This document shows, piece after piece, positions 16,266 through 24,498 of a stretch of 64,000 nt of DNA. Source of the stretch: Kordia antarctica. GTDB taxonomy: Bacteria; Bacteroidota; Bacteroidia; Flavobacteriales; Flavobacteriaceae. Numbering within the stretch: position 1 is the stretch's first letter; every line of letters starts with the position of its first letter. The position numbers and the translations under genes were made by a program. The DNA lies in assembly GCF_009901525.1 (NCBI RefSeq), contig NZ_CP019288.1, positions 1,827,501-1,891,500 on the forward strand. The letters are read 5' to 3'. The notes below the pieces were generated by a model. That model searched no databases. It saw only the letters and a list, made by a program, of their open reading frames with translations, and was not told the origin of the DNA.

Positions 16266-17104
16266 TAATCTTTAGTTGGGTTTAATTGAATGACTTTGGT
16301 ATCTTTAATAGTAGTTGTATCAAAAGGGCGTGTGATCAAATTTTTGAAATCTTTATTTTGTAATTCGTCCATATGTGTATCTACACCATACACAATTTCC
16401 GTCTGTTTCATTTTTGAAAAGGTTGAAAACAAACGATCCCAAATAGTGAGTACGTCCCCATAATTACTATCGGTATACGGAAGTTGATAATGATGATGAA
16501 TATGGTGTGTGTTTGGAGTTACAAGTAACAATGAGACAATATTGTTCAGTTTTTCTGGAAGTTTTAAATTGGTATGAGAAGCTAGATTTGAAACGCTTTG
16601 GATAAACTGTTTGACAATTAGTACCCAAGGTGACGCACCTACAATTGCAATTACTATAATGGAATAACTTACTCTTATAAACGTTTCTCCAGGATGTTCT
16701 CTAATTGTAGTTGTAATATCTACCTCCATATCACTATGATGTACTTGATGAAACTTCCAAAACAATGGTGTTTTATGCATCATAAAATGATAACCGTAGT
16801 CGAAGAAGTCTAAGATTAGAAAAGCCACAACAAAAAATAGAATAGAGTTTGCTTCAATAGGAAATAAATACATTAATCCCCAATTTGAGGTTTCCGTCCA
16901 GCTTGCTACAAAGAATACTACGAGCGATAAGATTATTTGAACTGGAAGAACAAAAACTAAAAACTTGGCATTTAAAGCAGTATGCAGCGCTTTCAAATTC
17001 CATTTTTGAGTCGAGATAAAAAGTTCAATAATCCAAAATAAAAGTAATGTACCTCCATAAAAAGAGAGTTGCCATAATGCATCATTGTTTGATAAAAAAT
17101 CCAT
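16265..17104 (-). CDS. Sterol desaturase/fatty acid hydroxylase family protein
   Basis: A 279-residue integral-membrane di-iron oxygenase of the fatty acid hydroxylase superfamily. Histidine clusters are HFMMHKTPLFWKFHQVHH (about 106-123) and NTHHIHHHY (about 198-206), as required to hold the iron pair, with four or so membrane helices before and around them. It probably hydroxylates or desaturates a lipid chain; the substrate is unknown. It is the middle gene of the operon, between a PepSY-like lipoprotein (17 bp upstream) and the DUF5686 gene. Presence in this operon suggests lipid modification as part of the envelope response. Confidence 0.85.
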   Translation of the reverse strand: MDFLSNNDALWQLSFYGGTLLLFWIIELFISTQKWNLKALHTALNAKFLVFVLPVQIILSLVVFFVASWTETSNWGLMYLFPIEANSILFFVVAFLILDFFDYGYHFMMHKTPLFWKFHQVHHSDMEVDITTTIREHPGETFIRVSYSIIVIAIVGASPWVLIVKQFIQSVSNLASHTNLKLPEKLNNIVSLLLVTPNTHHIHHHYQLPYTDSNYGDVLTIWDRLFSTFSKMKQTEIVYGVDTHMDELQNKDFKNLITRPFDTTTIKDTKVIQLNPTKD

Positions 17105-17121
17105 ATTGTTTAGTTAGTTTA

Positions 17122-17592
17122 TTAATCGTTTTCAATTATAAATTCGTTTCTTAATTTGTAGGTTTCATTTTCTAAAACCAGTAACTTATTTTTCACATCA
17201 AAACCTAAGACATATAAAATTCCATCGTCTTCAATTTCAAATTGATATTCATTTTCTGTGTTTGTGTGTTTCTTGAAAATTTTAATAAGGAATGAGTCAG
17301 GGAATTGTTTTTTAAGTGTTACTAAAAACTCATTTGGAACATCGTCTTTAGTGACTTCAACACTTATAAATAACCATTTTCCCTGCGCATTGTAGGCAGC
17401 CGTTTTGTAATAAAACTTCTCTTGATAAAAAGAAACTTCCCAAAGGTTGTCGTTGTCTTTAAACCAACAAATATCTTGTGCGTTTTCAAATTGTTTAGTG
17501 AATGATTCTTGCACAACTGAAGGTGCTTCTGGCGTACAAGAAATGACTACTAAAGAAAATAGGACAATCGTGAAAATTGGCTTGAGATGCAT
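17122..17592 (-). CDS. PepSY-like lipoprotein
   Basis: A 156-residue lipoprotein with lipobox VISC (Cys19) and one or two PepSY-like units (FTKQFENAQDICWFKDNDNLWEVSF-type pattern at about 31-56; then a second half from about 90). It is the most divergent of the PepSY-like genes here but keeps the F-x-W-x-E-x-x-F spacing of its relatives at 17769 and 18389. It is the first gene of the operon with the hydroxylase and DUF5686 genes. Family function is unknown, and the periplasmic or surface location is from the lipobox. Confidence 0.7.
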   Translation of the reverse strand: MHLKPIFTIVLFSLVVISCTPEAPSVVQESFTKQFENAQDICWFKDNDNLWEVSFYQEKFYYKTAAYNAQGKWLFISVEVTKDDVPNEFLVTLKKQFPDSFLIKIFKKHTNTENEYQFEIEDDGILYVLGFDVKNKLLVLENETYKLRNEFIIEND

Positions 17593-17622
17593 AATTCTGA
17601 ACTCATTTTTTGATTATATAAA

Positions 17623-17679
17623 TAAATTTAATACTGAATTCTTATGTTAAATTGAAGACATTCTAAAGCAAATCTTAAA
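17623..17679 (-). promoter_or_regulatory. CTTTAG-box promoter of the DUF5686 operon (site 3)
   Basis: On the minus strand a good CTTTAG (17668-17663) is preceded 11 bp upstream by TTTAAG (17679-17674). Two weaker boxes follow in phase at 17657-17652 and 17646-17641. Ten nt after the last comes TAAATTTA (17630-17623). The predicted leader is about 25 nt. This is the weakest of the nine sites because its proximal boxes are degenerate. Confidence 0.5.
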
Positions 17680-17694
17680 TACATAGTAACCAAA

Positions 17695-17729
17695 AATAAA
17701 ATGCCCAAATCTGGAACAGATTTGGGCAT
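17695..17729 (-). terminator. Rho-independent terminator after the PepSY-like gene
   Basis: A perfect 12-bp stem ATGCCCAAATCT/AGATTTGGGCAT (17701-17712 with 17718-17729), loop of 5. On the minus strand it is followed by TTTATTTTTG. It serves the gene at 17769-18221. Confidence 0.85.
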
Positions 17730-17768
17730 TTCCCAACTTAAAACTAACCAATCAAATATGAAAACTAA

Positions 17769-18221
17769 TTAATCATTATCTTCTTTTTTCACTTCCTGTT
17801 TTACAACTTTACCACTTGAATTTATGGCTACTTCCATTTCAATTTCTCCTTTTTCAATTTCAAACTCATAAACCATTCCATCTTTGGTTTCAGAGATTTC
17901 GGCTTCTTCAATTTCGTACCCAGGAAAAACAGTCATTAAAGCAGCTTTTACATTTTTAGGAATTGCTTTTTCTTCAATTTCGTGTTCCGTTTCTTTCCAA
18001 GTACCATTTTCAAGAAAGTTGGCTGAATATTCTACTTTATTCATTTTAAATTCTGCTTCCCATTCAGAATCGTTTTCTTTTTCCCATTTTACCTTTTTAG
18101 CAGTTGGAAATTTCTTTGCAAAAGCTTGTTTTACTTTTTGTGGCGCTTTATCTCCTCCTGAAGTAAAAGCAACTAGTGTACAAATTAAAAAAGCAGCTAA
18201 AATTATTTTTAATGATTTCAT
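17769..18221 (-). CDS. PepSY-like exported protein
   Basis: A 150-residue protein with a signal peptide (MKSLKIILAAFLICTLVAF) and two PepSY-like halves: KVKQAFAKKFPTAKKVKW (about 28-45) followed by WEAEFKMNKVEYSANF, and then VKAALMTVFPGYEIEEAE (about 90-107) followed by an acidic-hydrophobic strand and a lysine/acid-rich tail. It is a close paralogue of the lipoprotein at 18389, sharing the SEWEAEFK-, NGTWKETE- and EFEIEKGE-type blocks, but lacks a lipobox cysteine. It is monocistronic, with its own CTTTAG-box promoter and terminator. Role unknown. Confidence 0.8.
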   Translation of the reverse strand: MKSLKIILAAFLICTLVAFTSGGDKAPQKVKQAFAKKFPTAKKVKWEKENDSEWEAEFKMNKVEYSANFLENGTWKETEHEIEEKAIPKNVKAALMTVFPGYEIEEAEISETKDGMVYEFEIEKGEIEMEVAINSSGKVVKQEVKKEDND

Positions 18222-18251
18222 TTTTTATCGTTTTTTAAATTAATAATAGTA

Positions 18252-18308
18252 TAAATGTAGTGCTCAATTCTAAAGTTGATTTCAAGGAAATCTAAAGCAA
18301 ACTTCAAT
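18252..18308 (-). promoter_or_regulatory. CTTTAG-box promoter of the PepSY-like gene (site 4)
   Basis: Four boxes phased at 11 bp on the minus strand: ATTGAA (18308-18303), CTTTAG (18297-18292), CTTGAA (18286-18281) and CTTTAG (18275-18270). Ten nt later comes TACATTTA (18259-18252). The predicted start is about 25 nt before the ATG at 18221. Confidence 0.7.
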
Positions 18309-18323
18309 TAACATTATTTTAAT

Positions 18324-18352
18324 AAAAAAAGCGTATCGTTTAAGAGATACGC
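18324..18352 (-). terminator. Rho-independent terminator after the PepSY-like lipoprotein
   Basis: GCGTATC (18331-18337) pairs with GATACGC (18346-18352). On the minus strand the hairpin is followed by seven T. It serves the gene at 18389-18853. Confidence 0.85.
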
Positions 18353-18388
18353 CATAATTGGAGGGACATTAGGGGAAACTATATCCTA

Positions 18389-18853
18389 TTAATCGTCGTC
18401 GTTATCATCGTCATCCTCTTTCTTTTGTTCTTTTTTTGTAATATTTCCTTCCATATCTATAACAACTTCCATTTCACTTTCTCCTTTTTCGATAGAAAAC
18501 TCATAGACTTTACCTTTTATAGTTTCAGATAACTCTATTTCTTCAATGTCATAGCCTTCAAAATTGGTATTAAAAGCATCCATGACTACGACTGGAATTT
18601 CTGATTTCGTCATTTCAAATTCTGTTTCTACCCATGTTCCGTCTTGATTAAAATTAGAAGAGTATTCTTTTCCGTTAAACTTAAATTCTGCTTCCCATTC
18701 GGTATCCGATTCTTTTTCCCATTCAATATCTGATGCAGATGGAAATTTCTTGGCAAAGGTATCTTTTACGTTTTGTGGTGCAGTAGCATCTTTATCGCAA
18801 GAAACAATGCTTGTTATGAGTGCTAGTAGCGCAATAATGGTAATTTTTTTCAT
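18389..18853 (-). CDS. PepSY-like lipoprotein
   Basis: A 154-residue lipoprotein with lipobox IVSC (Cys19). Two PepSY-like halves start at about 28 (NVKDTFAKKFPSASDIEW) and 85 (VVMDAFNTNFEGYDIEEIE), and it ends in a lysine- then aspartate-rich tail (KKEDDDDNDDD) that could bind cations. It is about as similar to the 17769 protein as recent tandem duplicates are. It has its own CTTTAG-box promoter and terminator. The function of the family is unknown. The strongly acidic tail recalls the acidic linkers of the three-repeat lipoprotein at 12301. Confidence 0.8.
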   Translation of the reverse strand: MKKITIIALLALITSIVSCDKDATAPQNVKDTFAKKFPSASDIEWEKESDTEWEAEFKFNGKEYSSNFNQDGTWVETEFEMTKSEIPVVVMDAFNTNFEGYDIEEIELSETIKGKVYEFSIEKGESEMEVVIDMEGNITKKEQKKEDDDDNDDD

Positions 18854-18884
18854 TTTTAGATTTTTGTTTAATGATTATGAAATT

Positions 18885-18930
18885 TAAAGATATTATTGAA
18901 ATCTAAAGATTTGTTTAAGAGAATCTTAAG
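18885..18930 (-). promoter_or_regulatory. CTTTAG-box promoter of the PepSY-like lipoprotein (site 5)
   Basis: Three boxes on the minus strand at 11-bp phase: CTTAAG (18930-18925), CTTAAA (18919-18914) and CTTTAG (18908-18903). Ten nt later comes TATCTTTA (18892-18885). The predicted leader is about 26 nt. The distal box lies 3 bp from the stop codon of the TonB-type receptor gene. Confidence 0.7.
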
Positions 18931-18932
18931 TT

Positions 18933-21350
18933 TTAGAATTTATATTTCATTCCCAATCGTACAATTTGTGTTTCATAATAGTTTTCATATACTGCTGCAA
19001 AACCTTCTCCAGAAACTCGTTGTCGTAAACCAAAATTATTAAATAAGTCGCTTGCAGAAAGTGTAATTTCTCCAGCTTTGTTCAAAATGCTCTTTTTCAA
19101 TCCAAAATCAATAGACGAACGTGCCAGTTCTTCTCCTTGTGGAATATTACGTTTGGAATAATACAAACCAGTTACTTGCGCTTCAACATTCCAAGGAAGC
19201 GTAAACGTGTTTGATAGTTTAAAATCGCCTGCAATATCTGATGATTTTTCAATGTTAAATGTTCTTACAAATGGAAATTGCAATGTACCTTCATACGCAT
19301 TAATGCTATTTCTATAAATGTTGGTACTTGCGGTTAGTTTCCATTTTTCTGTTAAATCTTGACTAAATAGTAATTCTATTCCTGTATTGGTGCTTTCTCC
19401 TGTATTTTGGTAAATTCGGTTCATAATGTCATATTCAGGGTTGCTATTATCTACACTAAAAATACGTTGATATGCACCTTTTATTTGCCTGTGATACACG
19501 GCGGAAAATAGTGAGCCTGAACTCCAATTGTAACGATGCGCAATTTCAACACTATTGGTAAATTGTGGGCGCAGATATGGATTCCCAACTTTTAATAATT
19601 CAGGATCATCGTACTTTGGAAATATACGCAATTCGGGTTCGCCTGGTCTGTCTACACGGCGATTGTAAAATATTGATAATTTATTTTTGTCGTTTAATTT
19701 ATAGGTAAATCGTACACTTGGAAACAATTCAAAATAATCATACGCATCATTAGTTTCATAGTAGGTATTTTGAGGATCGAGTTTATAGGACACATCTGTT
19801 TGTTCTGCTCGCAAACCAGCTTCCACATCAAAACGTTCCTTTTCCAATAGATAGTTTCCGTAGAACGCATATAGATTTTCTGTCCATTTTGAAAAATCTC
19901 CCAAATTTGGATAGATGATAGATTGATTCCCTCGATTAATTGTATAATCTACGGGCAAATTTCTAAATCTCATTTTTGCACCAACCTCAATTTTACCACT
20001 ACGTAATGCACGTGCATAATCGGTTGATAGACTTGTGGTGTGTTCAATGGCTCTAATGTTGGTCATATCTCTACCAATACGAACCGCAGAACTGTCATTT
20101 AAAAAGTAGCTTTCGTCTTCCAAACCTCTAGTATATTGTGCGTTTGCAGCTAACGAATGTCCTGCTTGCGCAAAAGTATGCTTGTAATTTGCTGCAACGT
20201 TTATAAAGCTGGTAATTTCTTCTTCTTTCCATGTATATAACCGATTGCGAGTGTTCGTATTGAGATCGATAAATGCTACTTGCGAGCTGTCAATATGTTT
20301 TTCTCTGTCAAACATTCCAGAAAATGTAATAGCGTCATTTTCGCTTAATTCCCAATCTATTCCGCCAGTGATAATAGAACGAAATTGTCTACGATTTTCA
20401 GGAACTTGCGAACTAATGTTTCGTCCATCATCATAATTTCTTGTTGTAAATTCATTGTTTGGTAACGCTTCTTGAATGATGAATTCTGATTGTAGAAAAT
20501 AATTTATTTTTTTAGTTCGATAATTAAGATTAAAGCTTGGAATTAGTTTTGGATTTACTGAAAAACTTCCATAATTAGTTGGTGTATCTTCTTTTCTTTT
20601 GGATAATGCACCTAATCCGAATGACAATCCTACATCGCCATTAAATCCTGTTTTCTTTTCTTTTTTGTAAATAATATTGACAATACCAGCAAAACCATTC
20701 GCATCATATTTCGCAGATGGATTGTTGATGATTTCAATACGTTCAATATTGGATGCAGGAATGTTATTCAATCCTTTTTGATTCCCAAAACCTGTAAGAC
20801 TAGATTGTTTGCCGTCAATTAAAACTACAACTTTATCACTACCACGTAATATTACTTTGCCATCTTGGTCAAAAGCAACTCCAGGCATTGTTTTCATTGC
20901 ATCGACTACAGAACCTCCAGATTGTGCTACATTATCTTCCAAACTAAAAGATTTTTTATCAAGTGCCGAATTTACCGTTGCTCGTTTTCCTTTAATAGTT
21001 ACTGCTTCCAAAGCTTCCGCAGATGGTTTGAGTTCTATTTTTCCTAAATCGAAAATTGGATTTAATCCGCTAGATACTATTTTTTTTTGTACGGCTTCAA
21101 AGCCTAAATAAGTAATATTTACAATGTATTTTCCTGTTTTTAGATTTTTAATTTCAAAACGTCCGTTATCATCGGTTATCGTTCCTGTTACAATTGTATT
21201 TGTTGCTTCGTCATTAATAGCAATGGTAACAAAAGGTAAGGCTTCTTTAGTATCTTGATCTATAATTTGCCCTGTAATTGTTATAGTTTCCTGAGCATTT
21301 GCAAGGAATGAAAATATTAGTAGGATTATTGCAAGCGTATGTTTTATCAT
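18933..21350 (-). CDS. TonB-dependent receptor-like outer-membrane protein
   Basis: An 805-residue outer-membrane protein with a signal peptide ending ANAQ (about 20). A CarboxypepD_reg-like domain spans about 24-105 (ITGQIIDQDTKEALPFVT). A plug domain spans about 120-235 (VVDAMKTMPGVAFDQDGKV, LRGSDKVVVLIDGK, IPASNIERIEIINNPSAKYD), and the rest is a long barrel ending VRLGMKYKF. It belongs to the outer-membrane beta-barrel family of TonB-like receptors common in Flavobacteriia; the ligand is unknown. It lies directly downstream of the two-component genes but has its own CTTTAG-box promoter, so it is probably a target rather than an operon partner. Confidence 0.85.
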   Translation of the reverse strand: MIKHTLAIILLIFSFLANAQETITITGQIIDQDTKEALPFVTIAINDEATNTIVTGTITDDNGRFEIKNLKTGKYIVNITYLGFEAVQKKIVSSGLNPIFDLGKIELKPSAEALEAVTIKGKRATVNSALDKKSFSLEDNVAQSGGSVVDAMKTMPGVAFDQDGKVILRGSDKVVVLIDGKQSSLTGFGNQKGLNNIPASNIERIEIINNPSAKYDANGFAGIVNIIYKKEKKTGFNGDVGLSFGLGALSKRKEDTPTNYGSFSVNPKLIPSFNLNYRTKKINYFLQSEFIIQEALPNNEFTTRNYDDGRNISSQVPENRRQFRSIITGGIDWELSENDAITFSGMFDREKHIDSSQVAFIDLNTNTRNRLYTWKEEEITSFINVAANYKHTFAQAGHSLAANAQYTRGLEDESYFLNDSSAVRIGRDMTNIRAIEHTTSLSTDYARALRSGKIEVGAKMRFRNLPVDYTINRGNQSIIYPNLGDFSKWTENLYAFYGNYLLEKERFDVEAGLRAEQTDVSYKLDPQNTYYETNDAYDYFELFPSVRFTYKLNDKNKLSIFYNRRVDRPGEPELRIFPKYDDPELLKVGNPYLRPQFTNSVEIAHRYNWSSGSLFSAVYHRQIKGAYQRIFSVDNSNPEYDIMNRIYQNTGESTNTGIELLFSQDLTEKWKLTASTNIYRNSINAYEGTLQFPFVRTFNIEKSSDIAGDFKLSNTFTLPWNVEAQVTGLYYSKRNIPQGEELARSSIDFGLKKSILNKAGEITLSASDLFNNFGLRQRVSGEGFAAVYENYYETQIVRLGMKYKF

Positions 21351-21372
21351 TAGATTTTCAATTTTTATAGCA

Positions 21373-21407
21373 CAAAAGTAGCGTTGAAATCTAAAGGGAA
21401 ATTAAAG
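21373..21407 (-). promoter_or_regulatory. CTTTAG-box promoter of the TonB-type receptor (site 6)
   Basis: Minus-strand boxes CTTTAA (21407-21402) and CTTTAG (21396-21391) are 11 bp apart, and 10 nt later comes TACTTTTG (21380-21373), a perfect TAnnTTTG. The predicted start is about 17 nt before the ATG. Confidence 0.75.
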
Positions 21408-21440
21408 AAACGATCTTATAAATGTTAAAACTAAAAAGTA

Positions 21441-22691
21441 TTATTTTGAAAAATCTATGGAAAAGATGTGATGTGTTTCTTCAAATTTATAGGAAATTTT
21501 AAAATCATATACGTCACAGATTTTTTTAACAATGGCTAACCCTAAACCTGTAGATTGATTCGTGTCGGACTCTCTGTAAAAACGTAAAAATAAATTTTCA
21601 GGATGCGCTAAAGCTTTTTCTCCAAAATTTGAAATAACAAGTAGATTGTCTTTTGTGATAATTGTAATTTCTTCATTCTGTTTGGTATGCTTAATGGCAT
21701 TTGAAATCAGATTATTAATTAAAATATCTGCAAGAAAAACATCCATTGAAACTGATAGTTCATTTTTTGATGTATACACAAGATTTGCAAATTGAAGCTC
21801 TTTAAAGTCTTCAATCTTTTCGCTTACTAAATCTGTTAGGCTAACGTTTTCAATATTAATAAATTGGTTATTGTCTATTTTTGTTAACGTGGTAATGCGC
21901 TTATTGAGTTGTTTAAGGCGTTGAATGTCTTTTTGAATAGAACTTACCTGTTCAAACTGCTTGTCATTTATTTCTTGTTCATTGATAAGGTTATCAATTT
22001 TAGCTTGAATAATTGCTAATGGTGTTTGCATTTCATGAGAAACATTTTCGGTAAATTGCTTTAAATTCTCATAATCAGTCCGCACTTTATTTGTGAGCAA
22101 AGAAATTTCATTTTTTAATTCTGAAAACTCTAATACATCACTATCTACAAGCTCTAACGGTTCTTTTGTTGTTAACGAAAATCGTTTCATCTGCTCTAAA
22201 TTCTTAAAGAACGGACTCCATAATTGCAGGTTTCTTGTGGTATTAAAGTAAAACAGAAATATAAATGCTAGAATAAATATGATACTGTTGGAAACAACTA
22301 TGGCAATTAAAAAATCTTCAGACTCAACGATCATGTTTCTTACCGTTATTTGATAGTTTTTACCATTGATGGTTTTGTAGGTAGAAAGTTCTCGAAACAA
22401 TTCCATTTCATCTTCTGAAGGATCGTAGATTATGGTGTCTTTCAATACATCTCTGCCTAAAACCGCTACCTCATTGACCACAATAACTGGTGGTAAATCA
22501 TAGTGTGTTGCACCGTTTTTTATGATACTCTCTACTCGTAACTCTGTTGAATATAAAGCTTCTTTTACTTCATCTTCTAAAAGATATTTAGTGTAAAAGT
22601 ATAAAGCAACCGAACTCAAAAATGCTAAGACTAATCCTGTTAAGAGAAAAGTTTTAGATGTTTTCTTTAGGAGTGTTGCTTTTTTTTCCAT
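21441..22691 (-). CDS. Two-component sensor histidine kinase
   Basis: A 416-residue membrane kinase. Helices at about 14-34 and 127-147 flank a ~90-residue periplasmic sensor (LPPVIVVNEV, YKTINGKNYQITVRNM). The dimerisation/phosphoacceptor box is NVSHEMQTPLAII (His at about 218), the N-box NNLISNAIKHT and the G-box GLGLAIVKKI. Its start is 3 bp from the response regulator stop, so the pair is one operon. The signal is unknown. Neighbouring predicted targets suggest envelope damage, cationic peptides or copper, but nothing in the sensor shows a metal site such as a His/Met cluster. Confidence 0.9.
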   Translation of the reverse strand: MEKKATLLKKTSKTFLLTGLVLAFLSSVALYFYTKYLLEDEVKEALYSTELRVESIIKNGATHYDLPPVIVVNEVAVLGRDVLKDTIIYDPSEDEMELFRELSTYKTINGKNYQITVRNMIVESEDFLIAIVVSNSIIFILAFIFLFYFNTTRNLQLWSPFFKNLEQMKRFSLTTKEPLELVDSDVLEFSELKNEISLLTNKVRTDYENLKQFTENVSHEMQTPLAIIQAKIDNLINEQEINDKQFEQVSSIQKDIQRLKQLNKRITTLTKIDNNQFINIENVSLTDLVSEKIEDFKELQFANLVYTSKNELSVSMDVFLADILINNLISNAIKHTKQNEEITIITKDNLLVISNFGEKALAHPENLFLRFYRESDTNQSTGLGLAIVKKICDVYDFKISYKFEETHHIFSIDFSK

Positions 22692-22694
22692 GTA

Positions 22695-23369
22695 TTAATC
22701 TTCTATAAATTTATAACCACTTCCGTAGGCAGTTTTAATGTATTTTGCACTTTGAGGAGTTAACTTTTTCCGCAAGTTATTAATGTGTACATAAATAAAA
22801 TCAAAATTATCGAGTAAATCACTATTATCTCCCCAAAGATGTTCCGCAATAATTTCTTTGGAAAGCACTCGACCTTTATTCGAAATAAAAAACACTAACA
22901 AATCGTACTCTTTTCTAGTAAGCGCAATCACTATTCCATCAACATAGGCAGTTCTGGATTTGGTGTCAATTCGTATTTCATTAAACTCCATAATCTCATC
23001 GCCACCATATTTACCGCGTCTAAGTACAGCATTAATGCGAGAATTGAGTTCAGCTAAGTGGAATGGTTTTGTAATATAATCATCTGCTCCTAAATCTAGA
23101 CCTTCTAATTTGTCAGTCAACGAATTATTTGCTGAAATGATAATAACACCTGCTTTTTTCTTCTCTTTTTTTAATGTTTTAAGAACATCTAAGCCACTTC
23201 CTGTAACCAAATTGATATCCAAAATTATCACATCATAGTCATAAATGGCTGCCTTTTCTGAGGCTTCTCCAAAATCTGAAGCGACTTCACAGATATTTCC
23301 ATCACGTTGTAAATACGTGACGATTGATTGTTGCAAATCGAGTTCATCTTCAGCTATTAGATATTTCAT
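22695..23369 (-). CDS. OmpR-family response regulator
   Basis: A 224-residue regulator. The receiver domain (1-115) has acidic residues EDE (8-10), phosphoacceptor Asp51 or 52 in VIILDINL, the Thr/Ser switch in IISAN and Lys in ITKPFH. The winged-helix DNA-binding domain (about 128-222) shows LTRKEYDLLVF and YVHINNLRKKL, ending AYGSGYKF. OmpR/PhoB regulators bind direct repeats about 11 bp apart, which is the geometry of the CTTTAG boxes found in front of this gene and eight others in the window. This makes it the best candidate for their regulator and implies autoregulation. Confidence 0.9.
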   Translation of the reverse strand: MKYLIAEDELDLQQSIVTYLQRDGNICEVASDFGEASEKAAIYDYDVIILDINLVTGSGLDVLKTLKKEKKKAGVIIISANNSLTDKLEGLDLGADDYITKPFHLAELNSRINAVLRRGKYGGDEIMEFNEIRIDTKSRTAYVDGIVIALTRKEYDLLVFFISNKGRVLSKEIIAEHLWGDNSDLLDNFDFIYVHINNLRKKLTPQSAKYIKTAYGSGYKFIED

Positions 23370-23388
23370 TTCTATAAATTTAAGACAA

Positions 23389-23423
23389 TAAAATTAGTAT
23401 ATGATTCTAAATTAAATCTAAAG
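23389..23423 (-). promoter_or_regulatory. CTTTAG-box promoter of the response regulator (site 7)
   Basis: Minus-strand boxes CTTTAG (23423-23418) and ATTTAG (23412-23407) are 11 bp apart, and 10 nt later comes TAATTTTA (23396-23389). The predicted start is about 14 nt before the ATG. It would make the two-component system autoregulated. Confidence 0.65.
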
Positions 23424-23436
23424 ATGAAATAAATTA

Positions 23437-23793
23437 TCATTCCGTATTGTCTGAGTTTATAATATGTAGAAATCGATGTACAATAGGTGCCATTACCACG
23501 GCAATAACACTAAAGAAAGCAGTCCCACTGAAAAGTGCATAAAATGACGCGAAAATTTTTGCTGTGTCAGTAGGCATTGGCGCAATTGGACCAACACCAG
23601 CAAGAATCATACAAGCATTATAAAAAGCATCTATCCAAGATAAAGACCCAAAATAATGATAGCCCAAAGTACCAATTGAAACTGATATTGCCACCATAAT
23701 TATTGCATACAGTATGTAACGTAATGCTCTAATTATAAAACGCTTTCTCTGAATAACAGAGCTTTTTTTAGATTCAAATCTTAAAAACGACAT
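23437..23793 (-). CDS. Small ion-channel-like membrane protein with altered pore motif
   Basis: A 118-residue protein with two membrane helices (about 26-46 and 80-105) flanking a pore-loop-like segment, the plan of a two-helix potassium channel subunit. The loop reads DAFYNACMILAGVGPIAP (about 56-73) where a K+ channel would have TxGYG, so selectivity for potassium is doubtful. It lies just upstream of the two-component operon on the same strand, but the response regulator has its own promoter between them. It could be a non-selective channel or simply a structural relative. Confidence in the fold is moderate. Confidence 0.6.
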   Translation of the reverse strand: MSFLRFESKKSSVIQRKRFIIRALRYILYAIIMVAISVSIGTLGYHYFGSLSWIDAFYNACMILAGVGPIAPMPTDTAKIFASFYALFSGTAFFSVIAVVMAPIVHRFLHIINSDNTE

Positions 23794-23816
23794 GTGTTAT
23801 TAGTATTTATAGAATT

Positions 23817-23840
23817 CAAATTTACTTAAGATTTCTTTAG
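23817..23840 (-). promoter_or_regulatory. Possible promoter with an inverted CTTTAG box
   Basis: On the minus strand TAAATTTG (23824-23817) is a perfect -7 element about 18 nt before the predicted start region of the channel-like gene. Exactly 10 nt upstream lies CTAAAG (23840-23835), the box in reverse orientation, and no second box is found. The -7 call is fair; regulation by the CTTTAG system is doubtful. Confidence 0.35.
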
Positions 23841-24030
23841 TAAATTTACACTATGCAAAAAAAATGCAATCAACTCAAAGCTACCAACATTTGAGATACT
23901 AATATTAATTCCTTTTGTAGAAATTTAACATAATAATATATAAAATTTAGATTTATAGCTCTTACTTTGTGATACAAATGAAGTAATTATACTTTCATGA
24001 TTGTGAACTTAAAATCGAATCTTTTTTAAC

Positions 24031-24405
24031 ATGAAACTGTTTAAACATATCATAGTTTTCTTTGTTTTTTCTGTACTGTTCAATGTAACAGCTAGTGCGG
24101 AAACTTTGTCATTGACAGGAATTTCTATTGATAATTCGGTTGAAAAAGAGCATTCAACACAGTCCTTTTCTAGTTTAGGAATAAACTTTTATATGGATGC
24201 TGAAGTTGAGCCTTTAATTAGCATATCACAACCTGACAATCTACCTTCATCATTAGATGATGAGATATCGAAAAAAGACGGACTTCTCAACAGAAGTCTT
24301 AAGTTATCACTAGCTTTTGGTAGCTCGTTTCAAAATTTTGACCGAAATTTTTTCAATATATCTTTCAAGAAAGAAATCCTCTTTCCCTTCCATTCTTTTT
24401 GGTAA
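24031..24405 (+). CDS. Hypothetical exported protein
   Basis: A 124-residue protein with a signal peptide (about 1-23, ending ASAE). The mature part is rich in Ser, Leu and acidic residues (PLISISQPDNLPSSLDDEIS) and ends with a stretch of Phe-rich sequence (NFFNISFKKEILFPFHSFW). No family recognised. It is divergent from the channel-like gene, with 237 bp between them, and precedes another hypothetical gene on the same strand. The aromatic-rich end is unusual for a soluble protein. Confidence 0.5.
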   Translation: MKLFKHIIVFFVFSVLFNVTASAETLSLTGISIDNSVEKEHSTQSFSSLGINFYMDAEVEPLISISQPDNLPSSLDDEISKKDGLLNRSLKLSLAFGSSFQNFDRNFFNISFKKEILFPFHSFW

Positions 24406-24498
24406 TTCATAGTGTTTCATCTTACGATTAAAAAAGTGCATTGTTTCGAACGAGACTATGCAAATTCACTATAAAATTATATCAAAAAAATAAACATC

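Noticed and set aside
23945-23969. Possible CTTTAG-type promoter for the exported protein at 24031
   Set aside because: There is one ATTTAG, but the spacing to the TTACTTTG element is 11 nt rather than 10 and there is no second box at 11 bp.
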